From: an uncultured Erythrobacter sp.
GTDB taxonomy: Bacteria; Pseudomonadota; Alphaproteobacteria; Sphingomonadales; Sphingomonadaceae
NCBI GenBank assembly: GCA_947500645.1
Contig: CANMSD010000002.1
Location: 434,001-498,000 of the forward strand
Direction: 5' to 3'
DNA: 64,000 nucleotides
The translations under genes were made by a program, and so were the position numbers. Below the pieces are notes generated by a model. That model made no database searches and was not told the DNA's origin. It worked only from the letters and a program-made list of their open reading frames with translations. Below are positions 53,869-63,381 of the stretch, in pieces. Each line of letters starts with the position of its first letter. The stretch's first letter is position 1.

Positions 53869-56527
53869 TCAGCGAACGCGAGACCTGCTCGAACGTGTCG
53901 CGCGACAACCCTTCCGCGTCGGCGATCCGCTGCAAATCCGCTTTCATCAGAGCCGCGCGTTTGGGCTCGATCCGCCGCCATTTGCCGAGCGGCGAGACAA
54001 AGCGCGCAGCCGTTTGTGGATTGATCGGATCAAGCGCCAGGATCAGGTCGGCAATCAGGCGATACCCTTCGCCGCTTGCATCATGAAAACCCGCCGGATT
54101 GCCTGCAAACGCCATGTATAGCGAGCGAACGCGGTTGGGGTTCCTTATCGTGAAATCGGGATGCTGGGCCAATGCCTTCACCTGGTCGATCACGTCAGCA
54201 TGCAATGCGAAGGCCTGTAGTGTGAACCATTTGTCGATCACCAGATCGTTGCCCTGATAGCGATCATAGAAGGCGGTGAGTTTCTCGACCCGCTTCTCGC
54301 TTTCCAGCCCGCAGAGCACCATCAGCGCCCCTTGCCGGTCGGTCATATTATCCGCACCGTCGAATTGATGCGCGGCCATGCCAGCGGCAAATTCAGGATC
54401 GCTAGCAGCCAATAGTGCGAGTATCTGAGTCTTCACCTTGCGCGCGCCGCGACCGTTCGGATCGTCGAAGGCGACCGCAGAGGTGCGCGCATACAACCCT
54501 TCGAGCTCGCGCCTCAGGACGGTACCCAGCGCCGTTTTGAGCACTTCGCGCTCGGCATGGATCGCGCCGGGATCGGCCTTGCGCTCTCCGCTCGCCATTT
54601 GCTCGAACAGATAGGTCTCGCTCGGCAACATCATCAGCTCGCCGCGCATGGCATCGTCTAACGCCTCGTCGGCGAGGATTGCTCCAAGCGCATCGCCAAT
54701 CGCTTTCTTCCCCGCCGCGCGCTGAGCCTCGTCGAGTTCGCCAGAAGCGGCGGCGACCAAGTGCCCAACGCTGAGCTCCTGCATCGCCTCATACCGCGCG
54801 AAAGGATCGTCATCGTGAGCGGCCAGAAAGCCGAGATCGTCTGACGATAGATCGCGCTCGATTATCACCGGAGCGGTAAATCCGCGATTGATAGACACCA
54901 CCGGGACCGGACCGGCGAGCGGCAGCGTGAAGGTCTCTTCATCGAGGGTGAGCGTGATAAGCTGCTCTTCACCGATAGCGCCGGTCTCGCGGCAATGCAC
55001 GGCGACACGCAGCGGGATCGGCATCGCTCCCTTTTCCGGTTGGCCCGGAGTGGGCGGCACTGTCTGTTTGAGTGTTAGCGCCAGGCCGCCATCGCCCAAT
55101 TCCTGGCTGACGGTGACCCGCGGTGTGCCCGCCTGCCTATACCAACGGCGGAACTGCGCGAGCTGAAGCTCGGCCCCTTCTTCGATCGCGGTGATGAAAT
55201 CCTCGCACGTCGCGGCTTCACCATCGTGGCGGTCGAAATAGAGGTCGGTACCTTTACGGAATCGCTCCGGCCCCGCCATGCTGCGCATCATGCGGATAAC
55301 TTCGGCACCCTTGTTATAAACCGTCGCCGTGTAGAAGTTCGAGATTTCCTGATAGCTGTCGGGCCTGATCGGATGCGCCAATGGCCCGGCATCTTCGGGG
55401 AATTGCGCCGCGCGCAGGATGCGCACATCCTCGATCCGCTTCTCCGCTTCGCCCTGCATATCCTGACTGAACAGCTGATCGCGCAGCACGGTGAAGCCTT
55501 CCTTCAGGCTCAGCTGGAACCAGTCACGGCAAGTGATGCGATTACCCGACCAATTGTGGAAATACTCGTGCGCGATCACCCCTTCGACGCCGTCATAGTC
55601 GGCATCCGTCGCGGTATCGGGATCGGCCAGCACATACTTCGTGTTGAAGACGTTGAGGCCCTTGTTCTCCATCGCGCCCATGTTGAAATCGCTGACGGCG
55701 ACAATATTGTAGAGGTCGAGGTCGTATTCGCGCCCGAATGTCTCCTCATCCCACTTCATAGAGCGATGAAGCGATTCCAGCGCATGATCAGTACGCCCGA
55801 GATCGTCCTTGCGGACCCAGATGTTGCACTCGACCTTGCGCCCGGACATCGTCGTGAAGGGTCCGGAATTGGCGACCAAATCGCCTGCGACCAGCGCGAA
55901 GAGATAGCTCGGCTTTGGCCATGGGTCGTGCCATTCGGCCCAATGCGTGCCGTCATCATTATCACCCGATGCCGTCTTGTTGCCATTGCAGAGCAGGATC
56001 GGGAATTGATCCTTCCCGCCGCTCATCCGCACCTTGTAAGTTGAAAGCACGTCCGGCCGGTCGGGGAAGAAGGTGATGCGACGAAAGCCCTCCGCCTCGC
56101 ATTGCGTGCACAGCATGCCGTTCGAAGCATACAGACCCATCAGCGTGGTGTTCGTGCTTGGCGCGATTTCCGTGACAATCTCGATCGTATGGGCGTCGCC
56201 GGGCAGGGTCACGATCAGATCGGACCCGTCCATGCGCCAGCCGCCATAGCGCACGCCATCGAGCATGACGTAGTCGGTTTTCAGCCCGTCACCATTCAGG
56301 TGCAACTCTCCGCTCGGCTCCGCATCGGGATTGCGTTGTACCGTCAGGGTCGCGGTGACGCGGGTATGATCGACACCCAGATCGAAATCGAGCTGTGTTT
56401 CCGGCAAGAGCCACGGATAGGGTTGATAATCCTCGCGCCGGATCACTGGGGGCTCGTGCGGTGTTGGCGCGGCATCCGCCAGTTCGGGGTTGCCATCCGG
56501 GGTCGAAGGAGTCGTTGCAATATCCAT
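53861..56527 (-). CDS. pepN: Aminopeptidase N (M1 family)
   Basis: An 888-residue zinc aminopeptidase. ATG 56527 is used; a GTG six bases upstream has no better support. Exopeptidase motif MGAMENKGLNVFN and zinc site HEYFHNWSGNRITCRDWFQLSLKEG (HExxH plus distal Glu) are present, along with the E. coli-type C-terminal domains (VRSLYMAFAGNP). It releases N-terminal residues from peptides. Divergent from the SDR gene over 46 bases. Confidence 0.96.
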   Translation of the reverse strand: MDIATTPSTPDGNPELADAAPTPHEPPVIRREDYQPYPWLLPETQLDFDLGVDHTRVTATLTVQRNPDAEPSGELHLNGDGLKTDYVMLDGVRYGGWRMDGSDLIVTLPGDAHTIEIVTEIAPSTNTTLMGLYASNGMLCTQCEAEGFRRITFFPDRPDVLSTYKVRMSGGKDQFPILLCNGNKTASGDNDDGTHWAEWHDPWPKPSYLFALVAGDLVANSGPFTTMSGRKVECNIWVRKDDLGRTDHALESLHRSMKWDEETFGREYDLDLYNIVAVSDFNMGAMENKGLNVFNTKYVLADPDTATDADYDGVEGVIAHEYFHNWSGNRITCRDWFQLSLKEGFTVLRDQLFSQDMQGEAEKRIEDVRILRAAQFPEDAGPLAHPIRPDSYQEISNFYTATVYNKGAEVIRMMRSMAGPERFRKGTDLYFDRHDGEAATCEDFITAIEEGAELQLAQFRRWYRQAGTPRVTVSQELGDGGLALTLKQTVPPTPGQPEKGAMPIPLRVAVHCRETGAIGEEQLITLTLDEETFTLPLAGPVPVVSINRGFTAPVIIERDLSSDDLGFLAAHDDDPFARYEAMQELSVGHLVAAASGELDEAQRAAGKKAIGDALGAILADEALDDAMRGELMMLPSETYLFEQMASGERKADPGAIHAEREVLKTALGTVLRRELEGLYARTSAVAFDDPNGRGARKVKTQILALLAASDPEFAAGMAAHQFDGADNMTDRQGALMVLCGLESEKRVEKLTAFYDRYQGNDLVIDKWFTLQAFALHADVIDQVKALAQHPDFTIRNPNRVRSLYMAFAGNPAGFHDASGEGYRLIADLILALDPINPQTAARFVSPLGKWRRIEPKRAALMKADLQRIADAEGLSRDTFEQVSRSLNG

Positions 56528-56579
56528 GAGCACCGATTTCAGTTGATTTGTGTCTGGGTCAAGCGATTAGAACGCAGAC

Positions 56580-57395
56580 ATGGCACGTTTGTTCATTTTT
56601 GGCCTGGGTTATACCGCGAAACGCATTGCCGAGGCGATGCGCAAGGCAGGCTGGGAGATTCAAGCGACAGGCAGCGATGGCGATGTCGATTTTGACGACC
56701 GCGATGCTGTGATGGCCGCGCTTGTCAATGCAACGCATGTGCTGTCGTCCGTCCCGCCGGATCGCTCGACCGGTCTCGATCCCGTACTCGACACTTATGG
56801 CCGAGCCTTTGGCACCGCCTGGTATGGCTATCTCTCCTCCACCGGCGTTTACGGCGACCAGCAAGGCGCATGGGTCGATGAAAGCACGCCGACAGTCGCC
56901 GACACGGGAGCCGGGCGGCGTAACGCCAGGGCCGAAGCCGATGCGCTATGGATGAAATTGCAAGCGCGCGTGTTTCGTCTGCCGGGCATCTACGGGCCGG
57001 GCCGCAGCGCTCTGGACCGGGTACGTGACGGCAAAGCCCGAAGGATCGACCTGCCCGGACAAGTTTTCAGCCGCGTGCATGTTGACGACATCGTGAGCGG
57101 CGTGGTTGCTGCGCTGACCAGCGACGCGCCAGAGGGGTCATACAATCTGGGAGATGATCTGCCTGCCAGCGGCAATGCTGTGACCGAACATGCGTGCCAT
57201 TTGCTAGGTGTTGAGCCGCCTCCAATGCAAACGCTGGAAGAAGCCAATCTATCGGAAATGGCGCTCGGGTTTTATTCGGAGAACCGCCGCGTGGCGAACG
57301 GCAAGGCCAAGCGGGTTCTTGGCTGGGAGCCGAGATATTCGACCTATGTCGAGGGGTTGGAGTCTTTAGTTTCAGCACGCCATCCAGCGCGCTAG
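56580..57395 (+). CDS. SDR-family NAD(P)-dependent epimerase/reductase (YeeZ-like)
   Basis: A 271-residue extended SDR. N-terminal nucleotide fold MARLFIFGLGYTAKRIAEAM (GxGYxA), YLSSTGVYGDQQGAWVDE (active-site region), VFRLPGIYGPGRSALDRV and FSRVHVDDIVSGVVAAL. Substrate unknown; this group acts on nucleotide sugars or other small alcohols. The ribosome site is weak (ACGCAGAC). Its end is followed by palindromic repeat copy 3. Confidence 0.88.
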   Translation: MARLFIFGLGYTAKRIAEAMRKAGWEIQATGSDGDVDFDDRDAVMAALVNATHVLSSVPPDRSTGLDPVLDTYGRAFGTAWYGYLSSTGVYGDQQGAWVDESTPTVADTGAGRRNARAEADALWMKLQARVFRLPGIYGPGRSALDRVRDGKARRIDLPGQVFSRVHVDDIVSGVVAALTSDAPEGSYNLGDDLPASGNAVTEHACHLLGVEPPPMQTLEEANLSEMALGFYSENRRVANGKAKRVLGWEPRYSTYVEGLESLVSARHPAR

Positions 57396-57397
57396 TT

Positions 57398-57456
57398 CCT
57401 CGCTCATGCGATCAAAGATCGCGTCGCTGCGGGCGGTCGGTCGGCCTTGCGGCTGC
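57398..57456 (+). repeat. Intergenic palindromic repeat, copy 3
   Basis: CCTCGCTCATGCGATC starts 3 bases after the SDR stop; hairpin GCGATC-AAA-GATCGC, then TCGCTGCGGGCGG and CGGCCTTGCGG. It is between two convergent genes and likely serves both as a 3' hairpin. Confidence 0.8.
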
Positions 57457-57473
57457 TGCGCAGCCGTTTGGCT

Positions 57474-58406
57474 CTACAAAGGTTTCTTCTTCTGCTTTGC
57501 TCGCAGCGCTAACACCATCCCGACCACCGCCAGCACCATCCCGCCTACGGTGAGCCACGTCCACTGATAGCCTTCAAACAGCGTCGAAATTAGCATCGCG
57601 ACCGAAATCGTCAGGATCGAATTGTAGGCGGTGCGTCCCGCGCCGATCTCGCGCACAAGATTGTAGTGCAGCGGGAAGGTGATCACCGAGCCGATCAGCG
57701 CCAGGTAGACGATCCCAGCCCAATAGTTTGTGCTTGTAGGAAACGGCGGCGGGCCTGCAGTGAGAATTGCAAAGCCGAGATCGAACACGGTCCCATAAAG
57801 CATCGCCCACGCGAGCAGGCTGACCATCGGCACGCCGCGCCCGGTCGGATTGGCCTGAATCACATTCGCGACCGATGCGGCAATAATTCCGAACATCGCC
57901 AGCACGATACCAAGCACCACATTGCCACCGATGACCCCCGCATCAGGGTTGGCGCGCCACTCGTGAACAAGCAGGAATGAGACGCCGATGATAGCGATCG
58001 CACTACCTAGGAGGAATCCTCCCTGCACCCGTTCGCCAATGAATATCCGCCCGAATAGTGCATTAGGCACCATCAAAAGGCCGAACATCATCGCGACAAT
58101 GCCAGAGGTCACGTAAAGCTCCGCATGATAGACGAACAGAAAATTGCCGCTGAACTGGAACACGCCGACTATCGCGGCGAGGATGTGTTCTGGCCGGGTC
58201 AGTTTCAGCCGCCGTTTCATCAGAAATGCGACTAAGAACAGTGCCGGGGTCGCTAGCGCAAAGCGGTAGAACACCGACCACGCTGCGGGCACGCCGTCGA
58301 TCTGGCCGGTAATTACAAACCAGGTCGATCCCCAGATCGTGCCGGTGATAAGAAACGGAAGGATGACCCCAGCGCGCAAGAGGCTGCGCTCTTCGCCCGC
58401 GCTCAT
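57474..58406 (-). CDS. EamA/DMT-family transporter
   Basis: A 310-residue inner-membrane protein with about ten TM segments in two EamA repeats (LITGTIWGSTWFVITGQIDG at the start; GSVITFPLHYNLVREIGAGRTAYNSILTISVAM in repeat 2). Likely exports a small metabolite; substrate unknown. ATG 58406 overlaps the threonine-aldolase stop (ATGA), so they are coupled. The C-terminus is Lys-rich. Confidence 0.9.
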   Translation of the reverse strand: MSAGEERSLLRAGVILPFLITGTIWGSTWFVITGQIDGVPAAWSVFYRFALATPALFLVAFLMKRRLKLTRPEHILAAIVGVFQFSGNFLFVYHAELYVTSGIVAMMFGLLMVPNALFGRIFIGERVQGGFLLGSAIAIIGVSFLLVHEWRANPDAGVIGGNVVLGIVLAMFGIIAASVANVIQANPTGRGVPMVSLLAWAMLYGTVFDLGFAILTAGPPPFPTSTNYWAGIVYLALIGSVITFPLHYNLVREIGAGRTAYNSILTISVAMLISTLFEGYQWTWLTVGGMVLAVVGMVLALRAKQKKKPL

Positions 58407-59434
58407 AAAGATGCGATAGCCTTGGCGAGCGCGCTCGTGTCTTCGTCGCGCGTATTCCACGCAGTGACAAAACGGGCGGCGTCCGCGCCCCAATCGTAGA
58501 AGTCGAAGTTCTGGGCGCGAAGGGTTTCGCGCTCGGCCTCGCTCAGCTGCACGAACAGTTCATTGGCCTCGACCGGGTACATCAGCCGATCTCCGCAGGC
58601 GGTTGCGATCTCGCCAGCAGCGGCATTGGCGTGAGATGCGTTGACGAGCCAGAGGTCGCCGTCGAGCATGGCGAGGATCTGCGCCGCGAGATACCGCCCC
58701 TTGCACTGCAGATGGCCCGCGCGTTTGCGGCGGTATTTGACAAGATCAGCCTGCTCCGGATCGAACAGCACGACCGCTTCCGCGCCCATGCCGCCATTCT
58801 TGATAAAGCCGAACGCCAGACTATCGACCGGTCCAGCGGCCTTGGGAGCCGCGCCCTGCGCGTTGCCACCGGCAAAGGCCGCCGCATTGGCGAAGCGCGC
58901 GCCGTCCATGTGCAGGCCGAGCCCGCGCGATCTCGCGAAATTGGCCAATGCTGCGAGCTCGTCAGCCGAATAGGTCATGCCATATTCGCTCGCCTGGGTG
59001 ATCGCGATGGCATGCGCCTGAACCTGATGCACATCATCGCGGATCGGATCGATCAGCGCCGCAATGCCATCCGGCGTCAGCTTGGCACCTTCGCCCCCAT
59101 GGTCATCACCGCACAGCATAAGCTTTGCGCCGTGAAGGAAAAAGCCGCCGGCGCCGCCTTCATCAACCTCGATATGCGCTTCGCGGTGGCAGACCACCCC
59201 GCCATGCGGCTGGCACATTGTCGCCAGCGCCAGGCAATTGGCGGCCGTACCCGTCGCAATCCAAAGCCCGGCACACTCACGCCCGAACAGATCGGCAAAG
59301 CGCGCATCAAGCTCCGCCGATAGCGCATCCCCGTCGTAAGGGTTGTCGGCACTATCTGCGGCGCGCATCGCCTCCCACACTTTGGGGTGGACTGGCGCGG
59401 CGTTGTCGGAAAGGAATGGCATGCGGGTCGTCAT
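58403..59434 (-). CDS. ltaE: Low-specificity L-threonine aldolase family (PLP, fold type I)
   Basis: A 343-residue beta-eliminating lyase. MTTRMPFLSDNAAPVHPKVWEAM start, GIWIATGTAANCLALATMC-like substrate region, HMDGARFANAAAF before the PLP Lys in LAFGFIKNGGMGAEAVVLFD. Cleaves threonine/allo-threonine to glycine and acetaldehyde, or a related beta-hydroxy amino acid; kynureninase/phenylserine aldolase-like use is possible. Cotranscribed with the EamA exporter. Confidence 0.88.
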   Translation of the reverse strand: MTTRMPFLSDNAAPVHPKVWEAMRAADSADNPYDGDALSAELDARFADLFGRECAGLWIATGTAANCLALATMCQPHGGVVCHREAHIEVDEGGAGGFFLHGAKLMLCGDDHGGEGAKLTPDGIAALIDPIRDDVHQVQAHAIAITQASEYGMTYSADELAALANFARSRGLGLHMDGARFANAAAFAGGNAQGAAPKAAGPVDSLAFGFIKNGGMGAEAVVLFDPEQADLVKYRRKRAGHLQCKGRYLAAQILAMLDGDLWLVNASHANAAAGEIATACGDRLMYPVEANELFVQLSEAERETLRAQNFDFYDWGADAARFVTAWNTRDEDTSALAKAIASL

Positions 59435-59485
59435 CGAGGAACGGCTCTAGAGACACATGCGTTCTTGGCAAGAAGGAGCATAGGC

Positions 59486-59815
59486 ATGAGCGATATTTCC
59501 GAGAAAGTTACGATCACGCACCACGCCCAAGGTCAGGGTGGCAAGTACATCGCGCATGTCGAAGGCGAGGAGGTGACCGGATACCTCGAATGGGAACCGC
59601 GTACGGGCCTGCCGCAGGAAACCGTCTCGAGCGATGTTCGGGTGGCAACGCATACGGTGGTGCCCCGCGCTATCGGCGGACGCGGCGTAGCCGGTGAGCT
59701 GGTCAAACGCCTGATTGCCGATGCCCGCAAGCAGGGCTTCAAGATCGTGCCGCAATGCTCCTACGTTGCGGCAAAGTTCGACAAGAACCCCGACTGGGCT
59801 GATTTGCGCGCATAG
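59486..59815 (+). CDS. GNAT-like N-acetyltransferase (YjdJ type)
   Basis: A 109-residue GNAT_acetyltr_2-like protein. ATG 59486 follows AAGGAG. HVEGEEVTGYLEWEPRTG, VATHTVVPRAIGGRGVAGELVKRLIADARKQGFKIVPQCSYVAAKF (acetyl-CoA region) fit the small YjdJ/YidJ subfamily; target unknown. It starts 51 bases downstream of the divergent threonine-aldolase ATG. Confidence 0.88.
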   Translation: MSDISEKVTITHHAQGQGGKYIAHVEGEEVTGYLEWEPRTGLPQETVSSDVRVATHTVVPRAIGGRGVAGELVKRLIADARKQGFKIVPQCSYVAAKFDKNPDWADLRA

Positions 59816-59879
59816 CTTTCTGAGTGTGGGTGGCTAGGCACAAAAGGCCGGGCATATGCGCGGATCGCACGCCGACAAA

Positions 59880-61499
59880 TCAAACATTCTCAAGCTGCGA
59901 GAAGTCCGTTGCGGCGATCGTCTCCAACACAGCTTTGCGCACCGCCCGCGCACGCTCCACCGGTATACCGGGGATGGAGAATTCGCCACCTGCAAGCCCG
60001 AAATGCAGGCTCGCGTAGCCGCGCCTTTGCGCAATAGGGCCTCGGCTGATCTCGACCGAATGCAGCTTCAGCCGAGTGGCGATTTGGCTACTTGGCGAAA
60101 ACACGCCTGATCGGGCCATGATCTGGGTGCTATCGAGAGCATGACGCTTGAACTGCCACGAATAAAGCGCCGCCGCAGCCGAAACCACGGCAAGGCCAAT
60201 CAGTATAAGGACCACAGGCACAAACCATTCGGGTGCAAATATCGAGAGCGCTGTGCCCGCGACCATTGCGGCTATGATAAAGAACACCGAGTCCACAATC
60301 ATGCTGTCGGTGCGGTAATTCTCACTCGCCCGGTGCCATTCGGCATCCTCGCCTGGCATGTGAAAGCCCGCTTCTACAACGATCGGCTCAATCTCGGAGA
60401 GTTTGGCGAAAGGGGCGACATCGTGATTCGCCGCACCAGCATCTTGGGCAAGGCTGATGAATTTGAGGCCGTGCCAACCGAAGCGGTAGCGGATGAAGCG
60501 CGTGCCGATCTTGATCCCCTGTACGCGGTGGATCGGCATCACGACGTCAGTCTTGGTCAACAGGCCGCGCCGCCGCCGGAAACCGCGCGGCGTCCGCTCA
60601 AGCAGGAAACTCCACTCGCGCAGACTCGTGCGGATCAAACCTGTCGCAATACCAAGCGCGATCAACGATAACGCTGCAATCACTCCGCCAGCAATCTGCG
60701 CGCTGGGGCCGAGCGCCGCGAGCATATCGCTCTGCCCGACCAGCCGTTCCTCCCACGCATCGAAATCCCACAGATCAAAGGGAAGCAGGAAATCGAATTG
60801 CTGAGTGAAGCCGGCAAGAACCGCCACTACAGCGAGCGAGAAGTTGAACAGGCCGAAGGTCAATACGCGGCGCTGGTCCATGGCGAAAAGTGTTTGAGCC
60901 GGTTCTTCTTTGGTGACTGGAGGCGCCTCCTCCCCGTCCGCTACTTGAGCAGCAGAGTCTCTGCTTTCGCGCCGTTCGCGCACCACCTGCCGCAATCGTT
61001 CGCCTTCATCCTCGGTAAGATAGGCAAGGCTCAGGTCTTCGCCGCCGCCCGCGCCCGTCTCGAACTTCACCGCGACCAGCCCGAACAAGCGTGGCAGCAG
61101 CTTCTGCTCAAGGCTGACATCCTGAATGCGCTCGAAGGGAACTGAGCGAGCCGTGCGGGAGATCACCCCGCTTTCAACCCGGATATCCTGCTCGCGCACA
61201 GTGTAAGTGAGCTTGCGCCAGCGAAGGTAGCTGAAGAAACCACCGAATATGACGATAACCGCGCCAATGCCGAGCCCGGCGATCAGCGCATAGCCCTCCC
61301 CGCGATTGCTGAATGCCACCAGCAGAACGGGGATGATCGCGTTCTGAATCGAACCAAGCAGACCCAAGGCCACGCTCAGCGGCTCAGTGCGCTTCTGCTC
61401 CGAGCCGTCAGCGGCAACTGGCATGTCCTCGGAATGACGCACCACCGGTACAGAGGCCGCCCCGCGCGCAGGGGTGTTTGGTAGCTCAGCCTCGCTCAC
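59880..61499 (-). CDS. PH-domain membrane protein, YdbT-like
   Basis: A 539-residue inner-membrane protein. GTG 61499 overlaps the YdbS-like stop (GTGA). At least two pairs of TM helices separate three bacterial-PH-like (bPH2) regions, such as YTVREQDIRVESGVISRTARSVPFERIQDVSLEQ and FRRRRGLLTKTDVVMPIHRVQGIKI. The YdbS/YdbT pair is widespread and poorly characterised; suggested to act in membrane stress or lipid control. It forms a two-gene unit with the next gene. Confidence 0.87.
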   Translation of the reverse strand: MSEAELPNTPARGAASVPVVRHSEDMPVAADGSEQKRTEPLSVALGLLGSIQNAIIPVLLVAFSNRGEGYALIAGLGIGAVIVIFGGFFSYLRWRKLTYTVREQDIRVESGVISRTARSVPFERIQDVSLEQKLLPRLFGLVAVKFETGAGGGEDLSLAYLTEDEGERLRQVVRERRESRDSAAQVADGEEAPPVTKEEPAQTLFAMDQRRVLTFGLFNFSLAVVAVLAGFTQQFDFLLPFDLWDFDAWEERLVGQSDMLAALGPSAQIAGGVIAALSLIALGIATGLIRTSLREWSFLLERTPRGFRRRRGLLTKTDVVMPIHRVQGIKIGTRFIRYRFGWHGLKFISLAQDAGAANHDVAPFAKLSEIEPIVVEAGFHMPGEDAEWHRASENYRTDSMIVDSVFFIIAAMVAGTALSIFAPEWFVPVVLILIGLAVVSAAAALYSWQFKRHALDSTQIMARSGVFSPSSQIATRLKLHSVEISRGPIAQRRGYASLHFGLAGGEFSIPGIPVERARAVRKAVLETIAATDFSQLENV

Positions 61500-62035
61500 A
61501 TGCTTTCCCGCTTGATATGCGCGCGGATTTCTTCGCGCATGTCGCTCGCCAGCGAATGCTCGAGACCAGGCAAATGAACCGATGCATTGTGACTACCCGC
61601 CGTATGCAGCGTCAGCGTGCCCAGCCCGAAGAACCGCTCGATCGGCCCCTGATCCAAGTCGATATGCTGCACCCGGCCGAACGGCACGACGGTGTCCGAA
61701 TTCCACAATATTCCGCGCACGACGCGCAAACGATCCGCGCTCATCTGATAGCCGCGGGCCGCAAAGCGCCGAGCCGGCAGGCGAATGATAAAAGCCAGCG
61801 ACAGGAGGACAAGAACGCCCAACACCAAGCCGCCGGGAATTGGTGTCTCCTCGACGATCGCGCCTTCGAAGATCAAACCCCCGATCAGCACCGGAATGGA
61901 GGTCAGCATCGCTTGCAAGCGCAAGGCATGGACGTAATTCGGGTGGAGCTTGGTCAGCTCCGCCTCGTCATCCACCGGATTGAATTCAGACGCTGCAGGT
62001 GAAGTGTCGGCGGCTGGCAAAGTGTGTTCGTCCAT
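61496..62035 (-). CDS. PH-domain membrane protein, YdbS-like
   Basis: A 179-residue membrane protein with two N-terminal TM segments (LQAMLTSIPVLIGGLIFEGAIV; LVLGVLVLLSLAFII) and a C-terminal bPH2 domain (YQMSADRLRVVRGILWNSDTVVPFGRVQHIDLDQGPIERFFGLGTLTLHTAGS). Partner of the YdbT-like protein, whose start overlaps its stop. Confidence 0.88.
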   Translation of the reverse strand: MDEHTLPAADTSPAASEFNPVDDEAELTKLHPNYVHALRLQAMLTSIPVLIGGLIFEGAIVEETPIPGGLVLGVLVLLSLAFIIRLPARRFAARGYQMSADRLRVVRGILWNSDTVVPFGRVQHIDLDQGPIERFFGLGTLTLHTAGSHNASVHLPGLEHSLASDMREEIRAHIKRESM

Positions 62036-62078
62036 ACTGCATTAGATGTGCAATACAGCGGCAACAGACAAGTCCAAA

Positions 62079-63260
62079 TTACGACCGCTGGTTGAACCGA
62101 CGACCGACCATGGCCGCTGCGATGTTGGTTTTCTGGACGTCGATCGCACCCCCGGCGATACCCCATGCATAGGCATCGCGCAGGCGCTGCTCCATCCCAT
62201 AATCCTTGTGATAGCCGTAGCCGCCCATCACCTGCATGCCGAGCGCGGTCACCTCTCGCACAATCTCATTGGCGTAGCATTTGGCGAGCGAGCTCTCGTA
62301 AACCGTCGGCAGGCCATCTTCCTGCGATGCGGCATTGGCGGCGGCCCGGTGGATCAGCAGGCGCGCGGCATCGACCTTCATCGCCATTTCGGCGAGTTTC
62401 ATCTGCACCGCCTGGAAGTCGACGATCGGTTTGCCGAATGCCTCTCGCTCCTGTGTGTAGGAGAGCGCTTGTTCGAGCGCCGCCGCGGCCACGCCCAGAC
62501 TCTGCGTTGCATTGCCGCAGCGCTCCAGCCCGAATGCACTCATCAGTCTACCGAAGCCGCCCGCGCCGATGATCAGGTTCTCGCCCGGCACTTTGACATC
62601 CTCTATCGCGAAATCAGCGGTCGGGATACCGCGAAAGCCCATCAGCTCCTCGCGCTTGCCGAACTGCATCCCCTCCATATCTCTTTCGAGCAGGATCGCG
62701 CCAATCCCTTTGGCTCCCGGATCGTCAGTGAAGCGGCAATAAGTGACATAATAGTCGGAATGCCCGCCGCCGCTGGTCCAGCGTTTGTAGCCATTGACTA
62801 TATAGCCCCCAGAACGGGCAGCGCCGTCTGCGACCGCCTTCGTCTTGAGATCGGTCAGCGCCGTTCCAGCGTCGGGCTCCGACATCGAGACGGCGACGAT
62901 CTTCTCGCCCTTGATGACTTCGGGAAGGATCTTCGCCTTCATCTCATCAGAGCCGAAGCGTTCAATTGTGCGCACCGGTCCGGTCAGCGCCTCGAACACC
63001 GGGAAGGCGACCGCGTTGGATATCTGCGCGAACTCCTCGAGTACGATCAGCGCCTCGACATGACCCATGCCCAGCCCGCCGTATTCGGTCGGCAGATTGA
63101 CGCCGAGAAAGCCCATTTCGCCATATTTACGCAGCATATCGGACGGGACCGGATAGTCTTTCTCCTCCATGTCGCGCGCCAGTTCCGGCAATTCGGCGCG
63201 GGCAAATCTGCGCGCAGTATCTTGCAGCTCGCGCTGCTCGTCAGTCAGGTTGAAATCCAT
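62079..63260 (-). CDS. Acyl-CoA dehydrogenase
   Basis: A 393-residue flavoprotein. ATG 63260 (MDFNLTDEQRELQDTARRFARAEL) matches family length; an upstream extension is not coding. FAD-binding SMSEPDAGTALTDLKTKAV, VNGYKRWTSGGGHSDYYVTYC, signature RCGNATQSLGVAAAALEQALSYTQEREAFGKPI and C-terminal QVMGGYGYHKDYGMEQRLRDAYAWGIAGGAIDV. The C-terminal segment normally reading GTSEIQ is GAIDVQ here. Substrate unknown. Divergent from the SDR gene. Confidence 0.92.
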   Translation of the reverse strand: MDFNLTDEQRELQDTARRFARAELPELARDMEEKDYPVPSDMLRKYGEMGFLGVNLPTEYGGLGMGHVEALIVLEEFAQISNAVAFPVFEALTGPVRTIERFGSDEMKAKILPEVIKGEKIVAVSMSEPDAGTALTDLKTKAVADGAARSGGYIVNGYKRWTSGGGHSDYYVTYCRFTDDPGAKGIGAILLERDMEGMQFGKREELMGFRGIPTADFAIEDVKVPGENLIIGAGGFGRLMSAFGLERCGNATQSLGVAAAALEQALSYTQEREAFGKPIVDFQAVQMKLAEMAMKVDAARLLIHRAAANAASQEDGLPTVYESSLAKCYANEIVREVTALGMQVMGGYGYHKDYGMEQRLRDAYAWGIAGGAIDVQKTNIAAAMVGRRFNQRS

Positions 63261-63381
63261 CGGGTCGCTTTTGGTCCTCTTACGCTTGGACGTCTTCCTA
63301 ACGCATTTGCGCAGGCTGTGTAGCCGGTGATCGACGCAATTTTCAGTCGACGCCATCAACCAGAGCCGCAATAAACCCGCC

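Noticed and set aside
62046..63323. A 425-codon plus-strand frame over the acyl-CoA dehydrogenase
   Set aside because: It is antisense to a clear acyl-CoA dehydrogenase and His/Arg-rich without a domain.
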